DNA from: Cycas panzhihuaensis
Lineage: Eukaryota > Cycadophyta
Length of the DNA: 64,000 bases
Direction of reading: 5' to 3'
Assembly: GCA_023213395.1 (NCBI GenBank)
Contig: CM041465.1
Coordinates: 36,773,741-36,837,740, forward strand
A model generated the notes under the pieces. That model had not been told where the DNA came from, ran no database searches, and worked only from the letters and a program-made list of their open reading frames with translations. Below are positions 36,100-47,736 of the stretch, in pieces; position 1 is the first letter of the stretch, and the number at the start of each line of letters is the position of its first letter. Made by a program: the position numbers and the translations under genes.

Positions 36100-37090
36100 T
36101 AAGTAAAGCTTTACCTTTTCCCTTGTTCTTGGGCCGCTTCTCTGGATGTAAGAACTAACAATCTTTTATGATGTGACCTGCTCACTTGTAATGTGTACAA
36201 GTGACTTTGATTTGGGTGGTATTGACTTGTTTCTTTTTGCCAAAACCCCCAATCGGTTGTTGTCCAACTTTACTTGGAAACTTTTTTCCTTAGGCAAGTT
36301 TGTTGCTACCTTTTAGAGGTGCAAACATTTTCCTCTCAGTGAAAACCTTCTTGTTCCTCTTTTCTATAGCAATCGCCTTCTTGTTGGCCTCATCGAGCGA
36401 TTTAACTTCAAATTGTTGAAGTTCTTGTTGAATATGTTGGTACAACCCTCCAATATACTTCAGCATGATGTCTTTACCCAGTAAAGAGATGCCCAACACA
36501 ATAGCTTGCTTTTGAAATTCTGTTGTGTAGTCTTGGACATTTTGGCATTTTTCCTGTCGATAATACTGCCATTTAATTCTCTATTGCTCTTCATACCCAA
36601 CATGGTAGAATTACTTCTTTATGAGGATTTTAAATCGTTGCCATGTAATTTCATCTACATTATGGGATTTAAAGTATGCATTCCACCAAACTAATGCATG
36701 CTTAGACAATTTTAACCTAGCAAAAGTAATTTTCTGTTGGTTTTTATACCCATAAATGGAAAATTATGTTTTTAGTTGGTCCAACCAACTATCTAATTGT
36801 TTAGCATTTAAGATTCTATCATAGATGGGCAATTCAAGTTTTGCCTCTACCTTGAATGGATGTGTTATTACCGATGGACTGTCATCTTTTTCCTCTTCTT
36901 ATTGGTCTTCTGTAGATTCTTCATTTGTTTCCTCTTTCACCGGTTTATCTTCTTTCTTCTTTATGACTTTGGCTGTTGAAGAAGTTGCACCTTGTTGAGA
37001 GACTAGTTGCGCCAAAAGTTGGGTTAGTCTATCGAGGATTTGCTCTTCCTTCATGAACCTTTTCTCTACCTCTTGCTCTGGCTTAGCCAT
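36100..37090 (-). pseudogene. Gag of element D
   Basis: ATG at 37090 opens MAKPEQEVEKRFMKEEQILD and runs 63 codons to a stop. A later open piece (36499-36290) gives KYIGGLYQHIQQELQQFEV, the end of the capsid-type block. The knuckle at about 36206-36165 has its second Cys as Tyr and one internal stop. The order is right for a plant gypsy gag. Non-functional. Confidence 0.7.
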
Positions 37091-37257
37091 CTTCCTTCAC
37101 TGTCTACGCTCTCTTTCAAGCGATTCGGTTAAAGATTTGTTAATCAATAAATACTGAAACCTAATTTTCATAAAAACTTTTTCACAGCTAAAACAAAGAG
37201 GGTTTTCTCTCTTTTTTCTTTAAAAATCCTAAATTCCTAAGAGTTCTCAGAAACCTA

Positions 37258-37269
37258 GATCTGATACCA
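37258..37269 (-). other. Primer-binding site of element D
   Basis: Plus-strand GATCTGATACCA is TGGTATCAGATC in element sense, seven bases from the LTR end; initiator Met tRNA type with altered 3' bases. Confidence 0.75.
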
Positions 37270-37276
37270 AAATATT

Positions 37277-38344
37277 TGATTCGAATTTGAATGGAAAAGT
37301 AAAAATTTAGTCCAATCGAAACAAATTTAGAACAATATACAATAATGTTACATTAAATTTGAAAATATTTGGATTATTCCTTACAACATTCCATATTTTT
37401 GTGTTCTATTGAGCATGAATCAGACTGCTTCAGTAATTTGGGAGAGAAGAAATGTATGCTGGGCGCATTTTGGGCTGCCTCATGCTCTTTTATACCAATA
37501 CCAACAATCTATGTATGAAGTTTTGGTTGACATTCAACCAAAAACCCTTTCTTGGAGAAGATTTTCGCCTGACGTCTTCCTTGGATTGTTACTGCTAGTT
37601 TTTTTCTTCCCTTTGGCTGCAACTAAGCCTTCTTGGGCTTCTTCAATGCCCCCACGAACAAATCTCAGCACTTTTCCCTTATTTCTTTCGTCTGTTTTTT
37701 CTTGCACCTCTTTCCTCAGTTTCTCCTATGCAATCTTTAGTTTGGAGTCGTTCTTTTTCTTTGGAAAGCTATTTGGCATTATCTTCCCATGATTTTTTCT
37801 CCTCTTGATATGTTTATAGTTGTTGGGTGTTCGTTCTTCCCTTCCTGAAGAAATCTAGGCAGTTTTAAAACCCTGTCATGCATGTTTCTTTTCTAAACGG
37901 TTTTCTCGTTTTAGTTTTTCAACTAACTTTTAATCGGTTGAAAAACTAACTTAAGATTATTTAATCTAGTGTTCTATTTTTTCTATTGTGTAGAGGACGC
38001 ATATAAAATTATCCTCCTAAAATTTCGTGCAATACAGACTCATTTTTTCCAGTCAAAATCGCGTATGTTTTCTTGTTTTCCTGTTTTTCTGTTTTCTATT
38101 TTTCGAGTTGCACTTGCAGACTGCCTGGTTGCACTTAGTTGCACTTATAGTCCATTTGGTTGCACTTGTAGTCTACTTGGTTGCACTTGTAGCGCACTTG
38201 GTTGCACCTGTTTTGCATTTTTTTAAGCATCTCAATGGTATTTTTCTACTAAATGAAAGTTACAAATATGAAAAACAAATATAACAAGGTATTTTATACC
38301 CATTTTAAAGAGTATTATGAAATTAAAGATCTGAAAATGAATCA
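37277..38344 (-). repeat. 5' LTR of element D
   Basis: 1068 bp, plus-strand TGATTCGAATTTG to AAATGAATCA. It shows the unduplicated state of the region that became a foldback in the other LTR (about 37370-37610). It has its own TTGCACTTG repeat block at 38105-38212. Confidence 0.87.
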
Positions 38345-38345
38345 A

Positions 38346-39085
38346 GGTTTTCTACAATTTGTATTTAATAGGGCAATGCATGCATCACACTCTAAAGCAC
38401 CTTTTGAAGTTTGTTTGAGATATTTGCCTCAAAGTCCATTTGACTTAGAGTTTTCCATGCAAGCTAAGTAAGGATCCACCAAATAGGAGGAGGGGCATGA
38501 TAAAGCTTTAAGATACTTGGAGAAGATCTAATGAGTCCACAAAGAAGTACATGATCAACTTCTAAGGACTGAGTAAAAGTACAAAGAAAGACATGACAAG
38601 CATAGGCAATAGTATACTTTTCAAGAAGGAGATTTGGTATGATTATACTTGAGGAATGAAAGGTTGAAAGGAGAAGGCAAGAAACTCAAACCTATAAGGT
38701 ATGGACCATTCGAGATTTTGAGAAAAGTAGGTGGCAATGCTTTCCAACTTGATCTTCCACCTTATATGTAAATATATTCAGTAGTAAATGTTGAATATTT
38801 AAACCTCTTTGAGCCTTCCATGTTAGATGAGGCACAAGACTAATTCACTTTACCTTCAGTTGATGACTTATATTTGGAAAGTGATGAGCTTCTCAAGGAG
38901 AATTGTATCTTGAAGAGAAAATCCACTAAAACAAGACATAAGACATAAATTTTTTAGGATTGGAGTAGTAGGATAGTTGTCTAATAAGGCAAAGTGGTTT
39001 AATAGGCAACAAAAGGAACAACGCTTCCTCCATCTTCAATTCTAAGCCAAATAGGAGTTGGTTGTTTTCCAAGGAAGAGGAGCCA
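38346..39085 (+). pseudogene. Integrase end of internal region A, after element D
   Basis: Continues from 31481: FLQFVFNRAMHASHSKAPFE, PQSPFDLEFSMQAK, then GPFEILRKVGGNAFQLDLPP and YSVVNVEYLNLFEPSMLDE. It corresponds to 43928-44550 in copy B. TAG/TAA stops occur after MQAK (38468) and further on. A purine-rich AAGGAAGAGGAGCCA directly precedes LTR b. Confidence 0.82.
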
Positions 39086-40045
39086 TGATCTAGGAGGATC
39101 TACCATATGTTTACAGGAGACATAAAATGATAGGCATTCGAACAACTGAAAGAGATAGGGCCAAATGGTGTCAAATTAATATAAAATTTTATAGAAAGGA
39201 AGAAGAGACATCCCACTACATGCGTGTAAAAGGTGGGGTTCAAAAAATATCATTTGATTAGATTGCAAGTCTTATTTTACAGAAAATAGCTCCCATAGCC
39301 AACAAAAAAATCACAAATATATATTAGTTTTAAATCAATGAAAATAGGGGCAAATGATACCCAAATGAGCTAAATTTTTGAAGAAGTAAATGGGACATAT
39401 GTACCTATACGTGCATCAAATATGAGCTTAATTGCAGTTTGTTAGTCCTAGATACCAAGCCACAAATTTTTGGAATTGCATGAATGCTACTTGGACAACA
39501 TGCATTTTGGTTGTTGGTGATTGTACTTGCATGAATACCACTTGTTAAACATTTATTTTAGTTTTCTTTCTATAAATTGAGCCCTCTTGAGCTCATTTAC
39601 AATGTTGGAGACTTTGTTCCTGTGTGTGAGAGACACTTGACTTGGGAGCAACATTGAGGTAACACTTGGAAGGCATTGGAGACCATAGAGGAGACAAAAT
39701 TTCTGCACTTCAAGTATCTATTTTGGACAGTGGGAGCTTCATTGAAGGAGTCTTGGGAAGTTGGAGGCCCATTGTGATATTATTATATCATTTCTTCATT
39801 GTAACTTGCATATTTTTTGCTAGTTATTTTTCTCTACTATTAAATGGAGGTTTTTCTAGCTTAATGAAAGTACTATTATTCTTACCTTGGAGTAATGGCA
39901 AGTATGCATGAGTTGGTGTAGAATATCCTTTTATGGGCTCAATATTTTATTGATATTATTGAAAATTTTACGCTAACACTCTAGGATCTTAAGAAAAAAG
40001 ATTGATACTTAATTTTTTCCCCAATCACATTCCACTTTGGGATCA
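39086..40045 (+). repeat. LTR b (middle, shared) of gypsy array
   Basis: 960 bp, TGATCTAGG to TTGGGATCA. It follows A's purine tract and precedes B's intact primer site (TTGGTATCAGAGC, 40051-40063), so it serves as 3' LTR of A and 5' LTR of B. No 5-bp target duplicate surrounds it. Confidence 0.9.
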
Positions 40046-40180
40046 TGTTTTTGGTATCAGAGCATGTGATCTTTGTTGTAGGGACTTGAATGGTACAAAC
40101 AAATAAAGGATATCAAGAGAAAGGAGAAACTTTTCTTATGTTGCAATCACCAAGAAGATAAGGAAAAAATCTAAAGCACC

Positions 40181-41059
40181 ATGGCTGAAAAGGAAGATGG
40201 AGAAATCAGATTTGAGAAGCTTGAGAAGAACATAGAAGTTTTGATTCAAATGATGACCCAACTTCTACCTCTACTCAAAGGCAAAGAGAAGGAAGTTGAA
40301 GGAGGATCCACAGATGACCACAACTATGAAGAAGAAGAGAAGACCTTAAAACACTCATTTGAAGAAAGCAAGGGTACCTCATCTCATCAACCTTTCAAGG
40401 TGGAGGCAAAGTTAGCCATTCCAACTTATGATGGAGAGATAAATACTGAAAAGTTGGACTCTTGATTAGATCAACTTGAAACCTACTTCACAATTTATGC
40501 TTATAGTAATGCTCAAAAGCTTTCATTTGCTAGGCTTAAGTTGTGTAAACATGCATTGATATGGTGGAATACATATTTGAAGATTCATGATTTATCTTCT
40601 TTTTCTTGGATGGATTCTAAGAAAGTAATAAAGAAGTAATACTACCCCATAGGTCATGAAGAAGACCAATGGGTCACTTGGCAATATTTACGCTAAGGGA
40701 GAGGTGTATATGTCTAAGACTATACTTCTTTATTTTTCAAGCATGGCATTTTACTTGGTATTAATATGGATGAACATAGCATTCTTATAAAATTCATTGA
40801 AGAATTACATGATTACATAAGGAATGAATTAAAGCTATTTAAGGTTCAATCCATTGGAGAAATAATTAAAATGGCTATTGCAATAGAAAGTAAAAGCAAG
40901 AAACCTACATTCATGTTTAAAGATTCTACTTTTACTTCTAATAAGTATGAAAAACATCCTAAATTACATTTATCTTAAAGGCAAAAAGGAAAGAAGAAAA
41001 GAATTAGTTTTGTTCAAAGTTCTAACTAGTGTGAGTATTGTGATATTACTGATCATGTT
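40181..41059 (+). pseudogene. Gag of internal region B
   Basis: ATG 40181 opens MAEKEDGEIRFEKLEKNIEV and is open for 94 codons to a TGA in LDS-x-LDQLET, where copy A has Trp. Further pieces match A's gag (40766-40978 gives MDEHSILIKFIEELHDYIRN). The knuckle sits near 41030-41070. It is more broken than copy A's Gag. Confidence 0.78.
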
Positions 41060-42640
41060 GTGGCAAAGTATTGGAAGTTGCATCCAGAGCTAAAGCCAAA
41101 TCATATTAAGGACATAGAATCAAGAAAGAAGAAAAAAGAGAAAGCATTACTTTCTGAGGTGGAGCTTCAAAGTGAAGAAGAAGAAGAGAAGGTTACTCTA
41201 CTTACAAATTATGGAGATGATGCTCCAAGGGAGGAATTATTTCACTTAAATCTTCAAGTAGGAAATAATGTTATTGGTGCCATTATAGATCCGGGGAGCC
41301 AAAAAAATTTGATCTCAGAAAATTTGGTGAAGAGCCTTGGGTTGGTAACTACTCCTCACCCTTACCCATATCCTCTTGGTTGGATCTATAAAGATGTGGA
41401 AATGCAAATATCAAAGCAATGTACACTTAAATTTTTCATCATTAATGCTTTTGTTGATGAAGTGATATGTGATATGGTACCATTAAATGTCTACCATGTT
41501 ATACGTAGAAGTCCCTGCTTATGGGATCGAGATGTACTCTTCTATCGAAGGGAGAGAAAGTATTGGTTGATGAAGGATAACAAAGGCTTCATCATAAAGG
41601 CTACAAAGAAGCACTTGGACAAGATGACATTAATTTTAGCCACTCAAGCAAAAAGGGGTGGTAAATTTATCGTCTTAATGGTAAGGAGCAAAGAAGAGCC
41701 AATAGATGAAGGAAGCCCTTCTACTTACACTCTTCTTGTATCACCTAAACAAACGCAACAAATTGAAAAGTTGAAGACAAGGTATGGCATTCTATTTTAG
41801 CATATTGATGGGATACCACCAAAGAGAAAGATAAAGCATGAAATCACTTTTGTAGGAGATGCACTATTCCCTAATGTTGCTTTGTATAAGTACTTCATTA
41901 TAGAGAATAATGAGATAAAAAGGCAAGTTGAGGGGTTGTTTCATTAAGGGGTTATAAGACCTTCATGTTCAACTTGTGGATCACCAATTGTCTTGGTACC
42001 TAAGAAGGATGGAGGATGGAGGATGTGTGTAGACTTTCGTGTTTTGAATAAAATCATAATTAAAAATCGCTACCCCTTGCCTCGCATAGATGATTTACTT
42101 GATCAAATTAAGCATGCTTGTTATTTTACCAAGTTGGATTTGAAAAGTGGTTATCACCAAGTTAGGGTCAAAGAGGAGGACACATAGAAGATGACCTTCA
42201 AAACAAAGCAATGACTCTTTGAATGGATGGTTATGTCTTTCGGATTGTGTAATGCTCTTGCAACATTCATGAGGCTAATGAATGAAGTGTTAAAGCCTTA
42301 CTTGGATAATTTTGTTGTTGTCTATCTTAATGATATTTTGATTTTTAGCAACACATGGGAGGAACATTTGTAACACATAGAAGAAGTTTTGAAGACTTTA
42401 GCTAAGCATTATTTGAAGCTTAATGTGAATAAATGTGAATTTGTCAAGGAGAACTTAGTCCTTCTTAGGCTTTGTAGTTGGAGGAGGAAAGTTGAGCATC
42501 AACCTACTCAAGACTCAAGCCATCCTCAAATGGCCTAGGCCAATAAACACCACAGAGGTGAGAAGATTTTTAGGAGCTTGTCAGTACTTGAGAAAGTTTA
42601 TTCTTCATTTCTTATAAGTTGCAGCACCTCTACATAGATT
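41060..42640 (+). pseudogene. Protease and RT of internal region B
   Basis: Open 41060-41800: VIGAIIDPGSQKNLISENLV (protease), QKNLISENLVKSLGLVTTPH, then the RT N-terminus. RT continues with MVPKKDGGWRMCVDFRVLNK and LDLKSGYHQVRVKEEDT to a TAG at 42185. The catalytic block at about 42330 reads YLNDIL, so the first catalytic Asp is Asn, whereas copy A keeps YLDDIL. TGA replaces a sense codon in the QxLFEW motif in both A and B, so that stop predates the split or arose in a shared parent. Confidence 0.83.
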
Positions 42641-44666
42641 GACAAAAGTTAGTAAAACGTTTACTTTGGGTTCGAAGGAGGAAGAAGTTTTTCTTCTTTT
42701 AAAGAAGAAAGTTTATGAAGCACCAGTTTTGACAATGCCAAATTTGCAAAGGCCTTTTAAAGTAGAAGCTCATGCAAGTAAAAATATAATGGGAGTTTCC
42801 CTTATTCAAGATGGAAAACCTATTGCTTACTATTCGGAAGTCTTCACCCCTTAAGTAAAAAACTACACAACATATGATCGGGAAATGTTTGCACTACGTC
42901 AAGCATGCAAGCATTGGAGGTCCTATTTACTTAGAAAAGAGGTTGTAGTTCATATCGATCATAAGCCTCTTCAATTTTTGCAAATCCAAAGTAAATTACA
43001 ACAAGCAAGACACATGAAGTGGATGAGTTATTTACAACAATTCAATGTTGTAATTAAGTATAAAATGGGATCTACTAACAAAATTGTTGATATGTTATCT
43101 AAACCACCTTGTTCCACTTCTTCTTCATCTGTTTTTCTTTGTAGTTCTTTTCTGAGTTTATAGGTGGAGCCAATGCATCATGAAGAGTACAAAGACTTAT
43201 ACCATGAAGATGAATCCTTAAAGGAAGAATTAGAGAACCCAGCGAAAGGAAGACCTTCCCAGGCTGCTTGGAAAGATGGTCTACTTTTCAAAGGGGAGTA
43301 GCTTTATGTTTCATTAAAATGAGACAAGATCAAGTGGCTTAGAGAAGCCCATACTTCTAAAGTGGCTAGTCACTTTGGTGTAGAGAAGACTTTAGCAAAC
43401 TGGAGAAGATATGTTGTATGGCCAAAGACACAAAATGATGTAAGCAAATATGTAAAAGGATGTGTAATGTGCAATACTTCTAAAATTTCTTCTAGAAAAT
43501 TAGGATTGTATACACCACTACTTATTCTCACTAGGCCTTGGGAAAGTATCTCCATAGATTTCTTAGAGGACTTCCCATGACTAGGAAGGGACATGACTAT
43601 CTCTTTGTTGTTGTAGATAGGTTTAGTAAGATGATATGTTTAATACCTTGTAAGAAGACAATCACATGAATAGAGACGGCTGAGTTGTTCTTTGAGCATG
43701 TATGGAAGAGTTTTGGCTTGCCTTCTTCTATTATTTTAGATCGGGACACTCGATTCCTTTCATCATTTTAGAAGACACTATGGGAGATGATGGACACTAA
43801 ATTGAAGAGGAGTACAAGTTTTCATTCTCAAACAGATGGACAAATCGAAGTAGTGAATAGAACTTTGGTACATTTGTTGAAGAGATACAATTCGAAACAT
43901 CCAAAGGCTTGGGATGAATCATTGGCTTTTCTACAATTTGCATTTAATAGGGCAATGCATGCATCACACTCTAAAGAACCTTTTGAAGTTTGTTTGGGAT
44001 ACTTGCCTCAAAGTCCATTCGACTTAGAGTTTTCCATGCAAGCTAAGGAAGGATCTACCAAAGAGGAGGAGGGCCATGACAAGGCTTTAAGATACTTGGA
44101 GAAGATCCAAAGAGTCCACAAAGAAGTACATGATCAACTTCTAAGGACATAGCAAAAGTACAAAGAAAGACATGACAAGCATAGGTAAGAGTGTACTTTT
44201 CAAGAAGGAGATTTGGTATGATTATACTTGAGGAATGAGAGGTTGAAAGGAGAAGGTAAGAAACTCAAACCTATAAGGTATAAACCATTTAAGACTTTAA
44301 GAAAAGTAGGTGGCAATGCTTTCTAACTTGATTTTCCACCTTATATGCAAATATATTCAGTAGTAAATGCTGAATATTTAAAACTCTTTGAACCCTTCAT
44401 GTTAAATGAAGAGCAAGACCATTTCACTTTACCTTCAGTTGATAACTTGTATTTGAAAAGTGAGGAGGCTCTCAAGGAGGATTGTATCTTGGAGAGAAAA
44501 TCCACCAAAACAAGACATAAGACACATGAATCTTTTAGGATTGGAGTAGCATGACAGTTGCCTAGTAAGGCCAAGTGGTTTAGTAGGCAATAGGGGATAC
44601 ACCATTTCCCCCATCTTCAATTCTATGCCAAATAGGATTTGGTTGTTTTCCAAGGAAGGGGAACCA
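42641..44666 (+). pseudogene. RNase H and integrase of internal region B
   Basis: RNase H: FKVEAHASKNIMGVSLIQDG, YDREMFALRQACKHWRSYLL and HIDHKPLQFLQIQSKL (42760-43000). Integrase: HFGVEKTLANWRRYVVWPK with CVMCNTSK (43365-43490, HHCC intact), [12 protein letters not shown], then HSQTDGQIEVVNRTLVHLLK and FLQFAFNRAMHASHSKEPFE in a 121-codon open piece (43787-44152). The C-terminus is YSVVNAEYLKLFEPFMLNE. Stops are scattered. This copy shows the empty site for element D at about 43926. Confidence 0.83.
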
Positions 44667-45625
44667 TGATCCAGGAGGATCTACCATATGTTTATAAGAG
44701 GTAGAAAATGCTAGACATTGGAACAACTGAAAGAGATAGGTTCAATTGGTGTCAAACTAACATAAACTTTAATGAAAAGGAAGAAGACACATCCTACTAT
44801 ATGTGTGCAAATGGTGGGGTTCAAAAAATATCATTTGATTAGATTGCAAACCTTGTTTTGTAGAAAATAGCTCCCATAGCCAACAGAAAAACAACAAATA
44901 CATATTGTTTTTAAATCAATGAACATAGGGGCAAATGATATTCAAATGAGCTAAACTTTTGAAGTAGTAGAGAGGATATATGTACCTATATGTGTACTAA
45001 ATTTGAGCTTAATTAGAGTTTGTTAGCCCTAAGTACTAAGCCACAACTTTTCGAAATTGCATGAATGACACTTGGACAACATGCATTTTAGTTGTTGGTG
45101 ATTGTACTTGCATGAATGCCACTTTTGAAACATGGATTTTAGTTTTTTTTTATATAAATTGAGCACTCTTGAGCTCATTTACGATGTTGGAGACTTAGTT
45201 CTTGTATGTGAGAGACATTTGACTTGGGATCAACATTGAGGTAGCACTTGGAAGGTGTTGGAGACCATAAAGGAGACAATTTCAACACTTCAAGCATCCA
45301 TTTTGGGGAGTGAGAACTTCGTTGAAAGAGTCTTGGGAAGTTGGAGGCCCCTTATGGTATTATTGTATCATTTCTTCATTGTAACTTGCATATTCTTTGC
45401 TAGTTATTTTTTTTCACTATTAAATGGAGGTTTTTCTAGCTTAATAAAAGTATTATTCTTCTTAACTTGGAGTAATGGCAAGTATGCATGAGTTGGTGTA
45501 AAATATCATTTTATGGGCTCACTTTTTTATTGATGTTATTGGGAATTTTACACTAACACCCTAGGATCTCAAGGAAAAATATTGGTAATTAATTTATTTC
45601 CTAATCACACTCCACTTTAGGATTA
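44667..45625 (+). repeat. LTR c of gypsy array
   Basis: 959 bp, TGATCCAGG to TTAGGATTA (terminal CA decayed). A purine tract AAGGAAGGGGAACCA precedes it. Target duplicate TATAA (45626-45630) follows. Confidence 0.9.
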
Positions 45626-45630
45626 TATAA

Positions 45631-45796
45631 TATAAACAATATTATGCATATTGTGTTGTGTTTCGTTATATGTCTATACTGTGATTATTTGTACGTATAT
45701 GGTGTAAACAATGTGAATTATATATGGATTAATTGAGTTGCAACTTCCTCTATCCTTCTATTCCTAGTACAAACATATAAATTCGAGAAGTTAACA
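45631..45796 (+). repeat. 5' LTR of element C, right part
   Basis: Continues the LTR interrupted at 26619. It ends AAGTTAACA two bases before the primer site. Confidence 0.6.
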
Positions 45797-45798
45797 TC

Positions 45799-45811
45799 TG
45801 GCGTCGTTGCC
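45799..45811 (+). other. Primer-binding site of element C
   Basis: TGGCGTCGTTGCC differs by one CpG transition from the TGGCGCCGTTGCC site typical of the Tat/Ogre/Athila gypsy group. It is unlike the initiator-Met site used by every other element in the window. Confidence 0.75.
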
Positions 45812-46461
45812 AACCTAGGAATGAGGGAAAAGATTATGAAGACAAGATAAAAATAGATGATTATCCATAATCGTTATGGGAATCAAACTGCACTAGGTGA
45901 ATTAAATCTTGTGCAGTTTTCATAGGATCATACTCCAATTGAAACCTTATTTGTTGTGTAAAGGTATTATCGATCAATATCTTGACGATATTTTCATCTA
46001 AGAACTAGTAATGTTTGCGAACATCATCGAACACCTTCGATCTAATGCACCACACAAAATAAATAACATACATATTTAAGTAAGAAGAGAACCATTCCGT
46101 ACAATTGAGATGATCTGATCGATTGCATATATTGAAACAACAAAGGTTAAGAACATTAACACAAATCGATTGGTCGATAATTAAAAAAGGACGAGAAGTT
46201 TGGCAGACTTGGAAACAAAAGCACGGTTCGAATGCAGACTTAAAGGAGATCGAGGAAGCTCTTGCACATATGAGTTTATGTGAAAAGGAGTAAGCTTGCA
46301 TACAAGATCAAGATCAAGATCAAGCACAACAACCCAGTGTGAAGTCAAAAATGAAAAAATTCAGAAATTATTATGAACGAAGAAAGAAGGAGAAACCTAT
46401 AGACAGATTTAGATAATGAAAAATACAATAACTTAAACATACAAGAACACCAACAAATTCA
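45812..46461 (+). other. Leader of element C
   Basis: Untranslated region between primer site and gag. Stops occur in all frames and no extra gene is visible. Confidence 0.55.
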
Positions 46462-47690
46462 TTGGAACCAGTAACAATAACAATGGCGACATCATCCACA
46501 ACAGGGAAAGGAGTAGCAAAGCAGAAATTGTCAATATTCAATGGGAAGGCAGAAGAGGATCCAATTAGACATTGTAATATGTACGAAACAATATGGATGG
46601 CCAATGGCGAGATTGACAAAGATATTTGGGTACAATCATTTCTAGCCACACTACGAGACGTTGCAAATGACTGGTTTAAGGAATTCAAAGAAGGACATTT
46701 CAAAAACTGGGCTTCCTTATGCGAAGCATTCAAAAAAGAATTCAGACTACTACGAGATGATGGTGAGGTGGTAGATCAAATCTACAACTTGAAGCAAGAA
46801 CCCAAGGAAATAGTAAGAACTTACAACACGGAGCTAAAGAGTTTAATAAAAAAAATGGAAAGTGAAGTGACAAATGGGCTAAGAAAAAGATGCTTTCTAG
46901 AATGATTACTTCTGAAATATAGAAGGAAGTTATGGGTCATTTTGCGCGTATCATATCAAGAAGCAATAGACCGAGCAATGAGTCTTGAAATAGAAGAGAA
47001 AGCAGAAGCGTGGCACTAAGAAAAGATAAGTGAAGTTTAAATAAAAGAAGAATCTTCCATAGAAGTGCTGAGGGAAGATTTGATGAGGATGTTCAAATAT
47101 TTTACACAAAATCAACCTAAAGAACGATGTCACATATGGTGTGTCAAGTGTCGTACTGAAGGCCACTTGGAGTCAGAATGTCCAGACAATCAAGGATTCA
47201 AATATTGTTATATTTGTAAAATGAGTAATCATGATACTAACGAATGTAGGTTCAATGTCTGGGCACGCAGAAGATAAGAATGGGACGTCTTCCTTACCTA
47301 ACAAGAAACAAATAAACCACCTTTTGGAAAGGGACACAAAGGATGACCAACACAATGAGATTCTCAAGGTCGACCAATGGTACAATGCTTTCAGTGCAAA
47401 TTATGGGGACACTTTAGTAAAGACCTTCTCAATCCAGAAAATAATGCCTCTATATTATGTCAATGGTGCAGACTGGGTGATCATGATGATGACTATTGCA
47501 CGAAGCAACAAAACAAAAATGTCAACCTCATAGGTGTAATGGCAGAAGAAGAAGTGAAAAAGTTACCTACATATGCGGTGTATACAAGAAGGGCTGAGCA
47601 ATTAGAATATCTTGACTCTCAAAACAAAAAAGAACGATTAAGTCAGGCCACAGAGTTGGTACAGGCACTACAAAAATAAGAGTACGATGT
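46462..47690 (+). pseudogene. Gag of element C with four zinc-knuckle boxes
   Basis: One frame from 46462 (or ATG 46483) spans the domain with a few stops (TGA near 46903, stops around 47020, TAA at 47275). Capsid block: KLSIFNGKAEEDPIRHCNMY, FLATLRDVANDWFKEF, LCEAFKKEF. Then come CVKCRTEGHLESEC and CYICKMSNHDTNEC (47135-47265), a degenerate CFQCKLWGHFSKDL (47385-47425) and CQWCRLGDHDDDYC (47458-47500). Three boxes are perfect C-x2-C-x4-H-x4-C; the third box has lost its last Cys. The usual plant gypsy count is one or two. Confidence 0.8.
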
Positions 47691-47736
47691 GATTTTAACT
47701 AAGTCATAACTCACTGAACCAATAGAAAGTGGATCA

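Larger units (their letters stand above)
31482..38344 (-). mobile_element. Ty3/gypsy element D nested in A
   Basis: Minus-oriented: right LTR 37277-38344 with primer site TGGTATCAGATC (37258-37269), and left LTR 31482-32725 with AAAAAGGGGAATTC purine tract next to it. Target duplicates GGCTT (31477-31481) and GGTTT (38346-38350) flank it, and copy B (43926 on) shows the uninterrupted site. Gag, protease, RT, RNase H and integrase are related to, but distinct from, those of the host array. The LTRs differ by 176 bp because the left one has a foldback insertion. Confidence 0.88.
26620..45625 (+). mobile_element. Tandem Ty3/gypsy array: LTR-A-LTR-B-LTR
   Basis: Three LTRs of 960, 960 and 959 bp in the same orientation separate two internal regions, A (27580-39085) and B (40046-44666). 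A without nested element D is about 4.64 kb, B about 4.62 kb, so both are near full-length for this family. The outer edges share TATAA, whereas no TATAA borders the middle LTR. This indicates one original insertion later duplicated, not two insertions. Coding content: gag, protease, RT, RNase H, integrase; no chromodomain seen. The protease region (DPGSQKNLI) resembles the CRM/Galadriel style, a weak inference. Confidence 0.88.

Noticed and set aside
39086-40045. Two independent gypsy insertions sharing a border at LTR b
   Set aside because: No target duplicate surrounds LTR b, while the outermost edges match exactly; a single array explains this better.
46005-46301. 98-codon minus ORF in element C leader
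   Set aside because: No motif, antisense to the element and flanked by stops; typical of chance ORFs.
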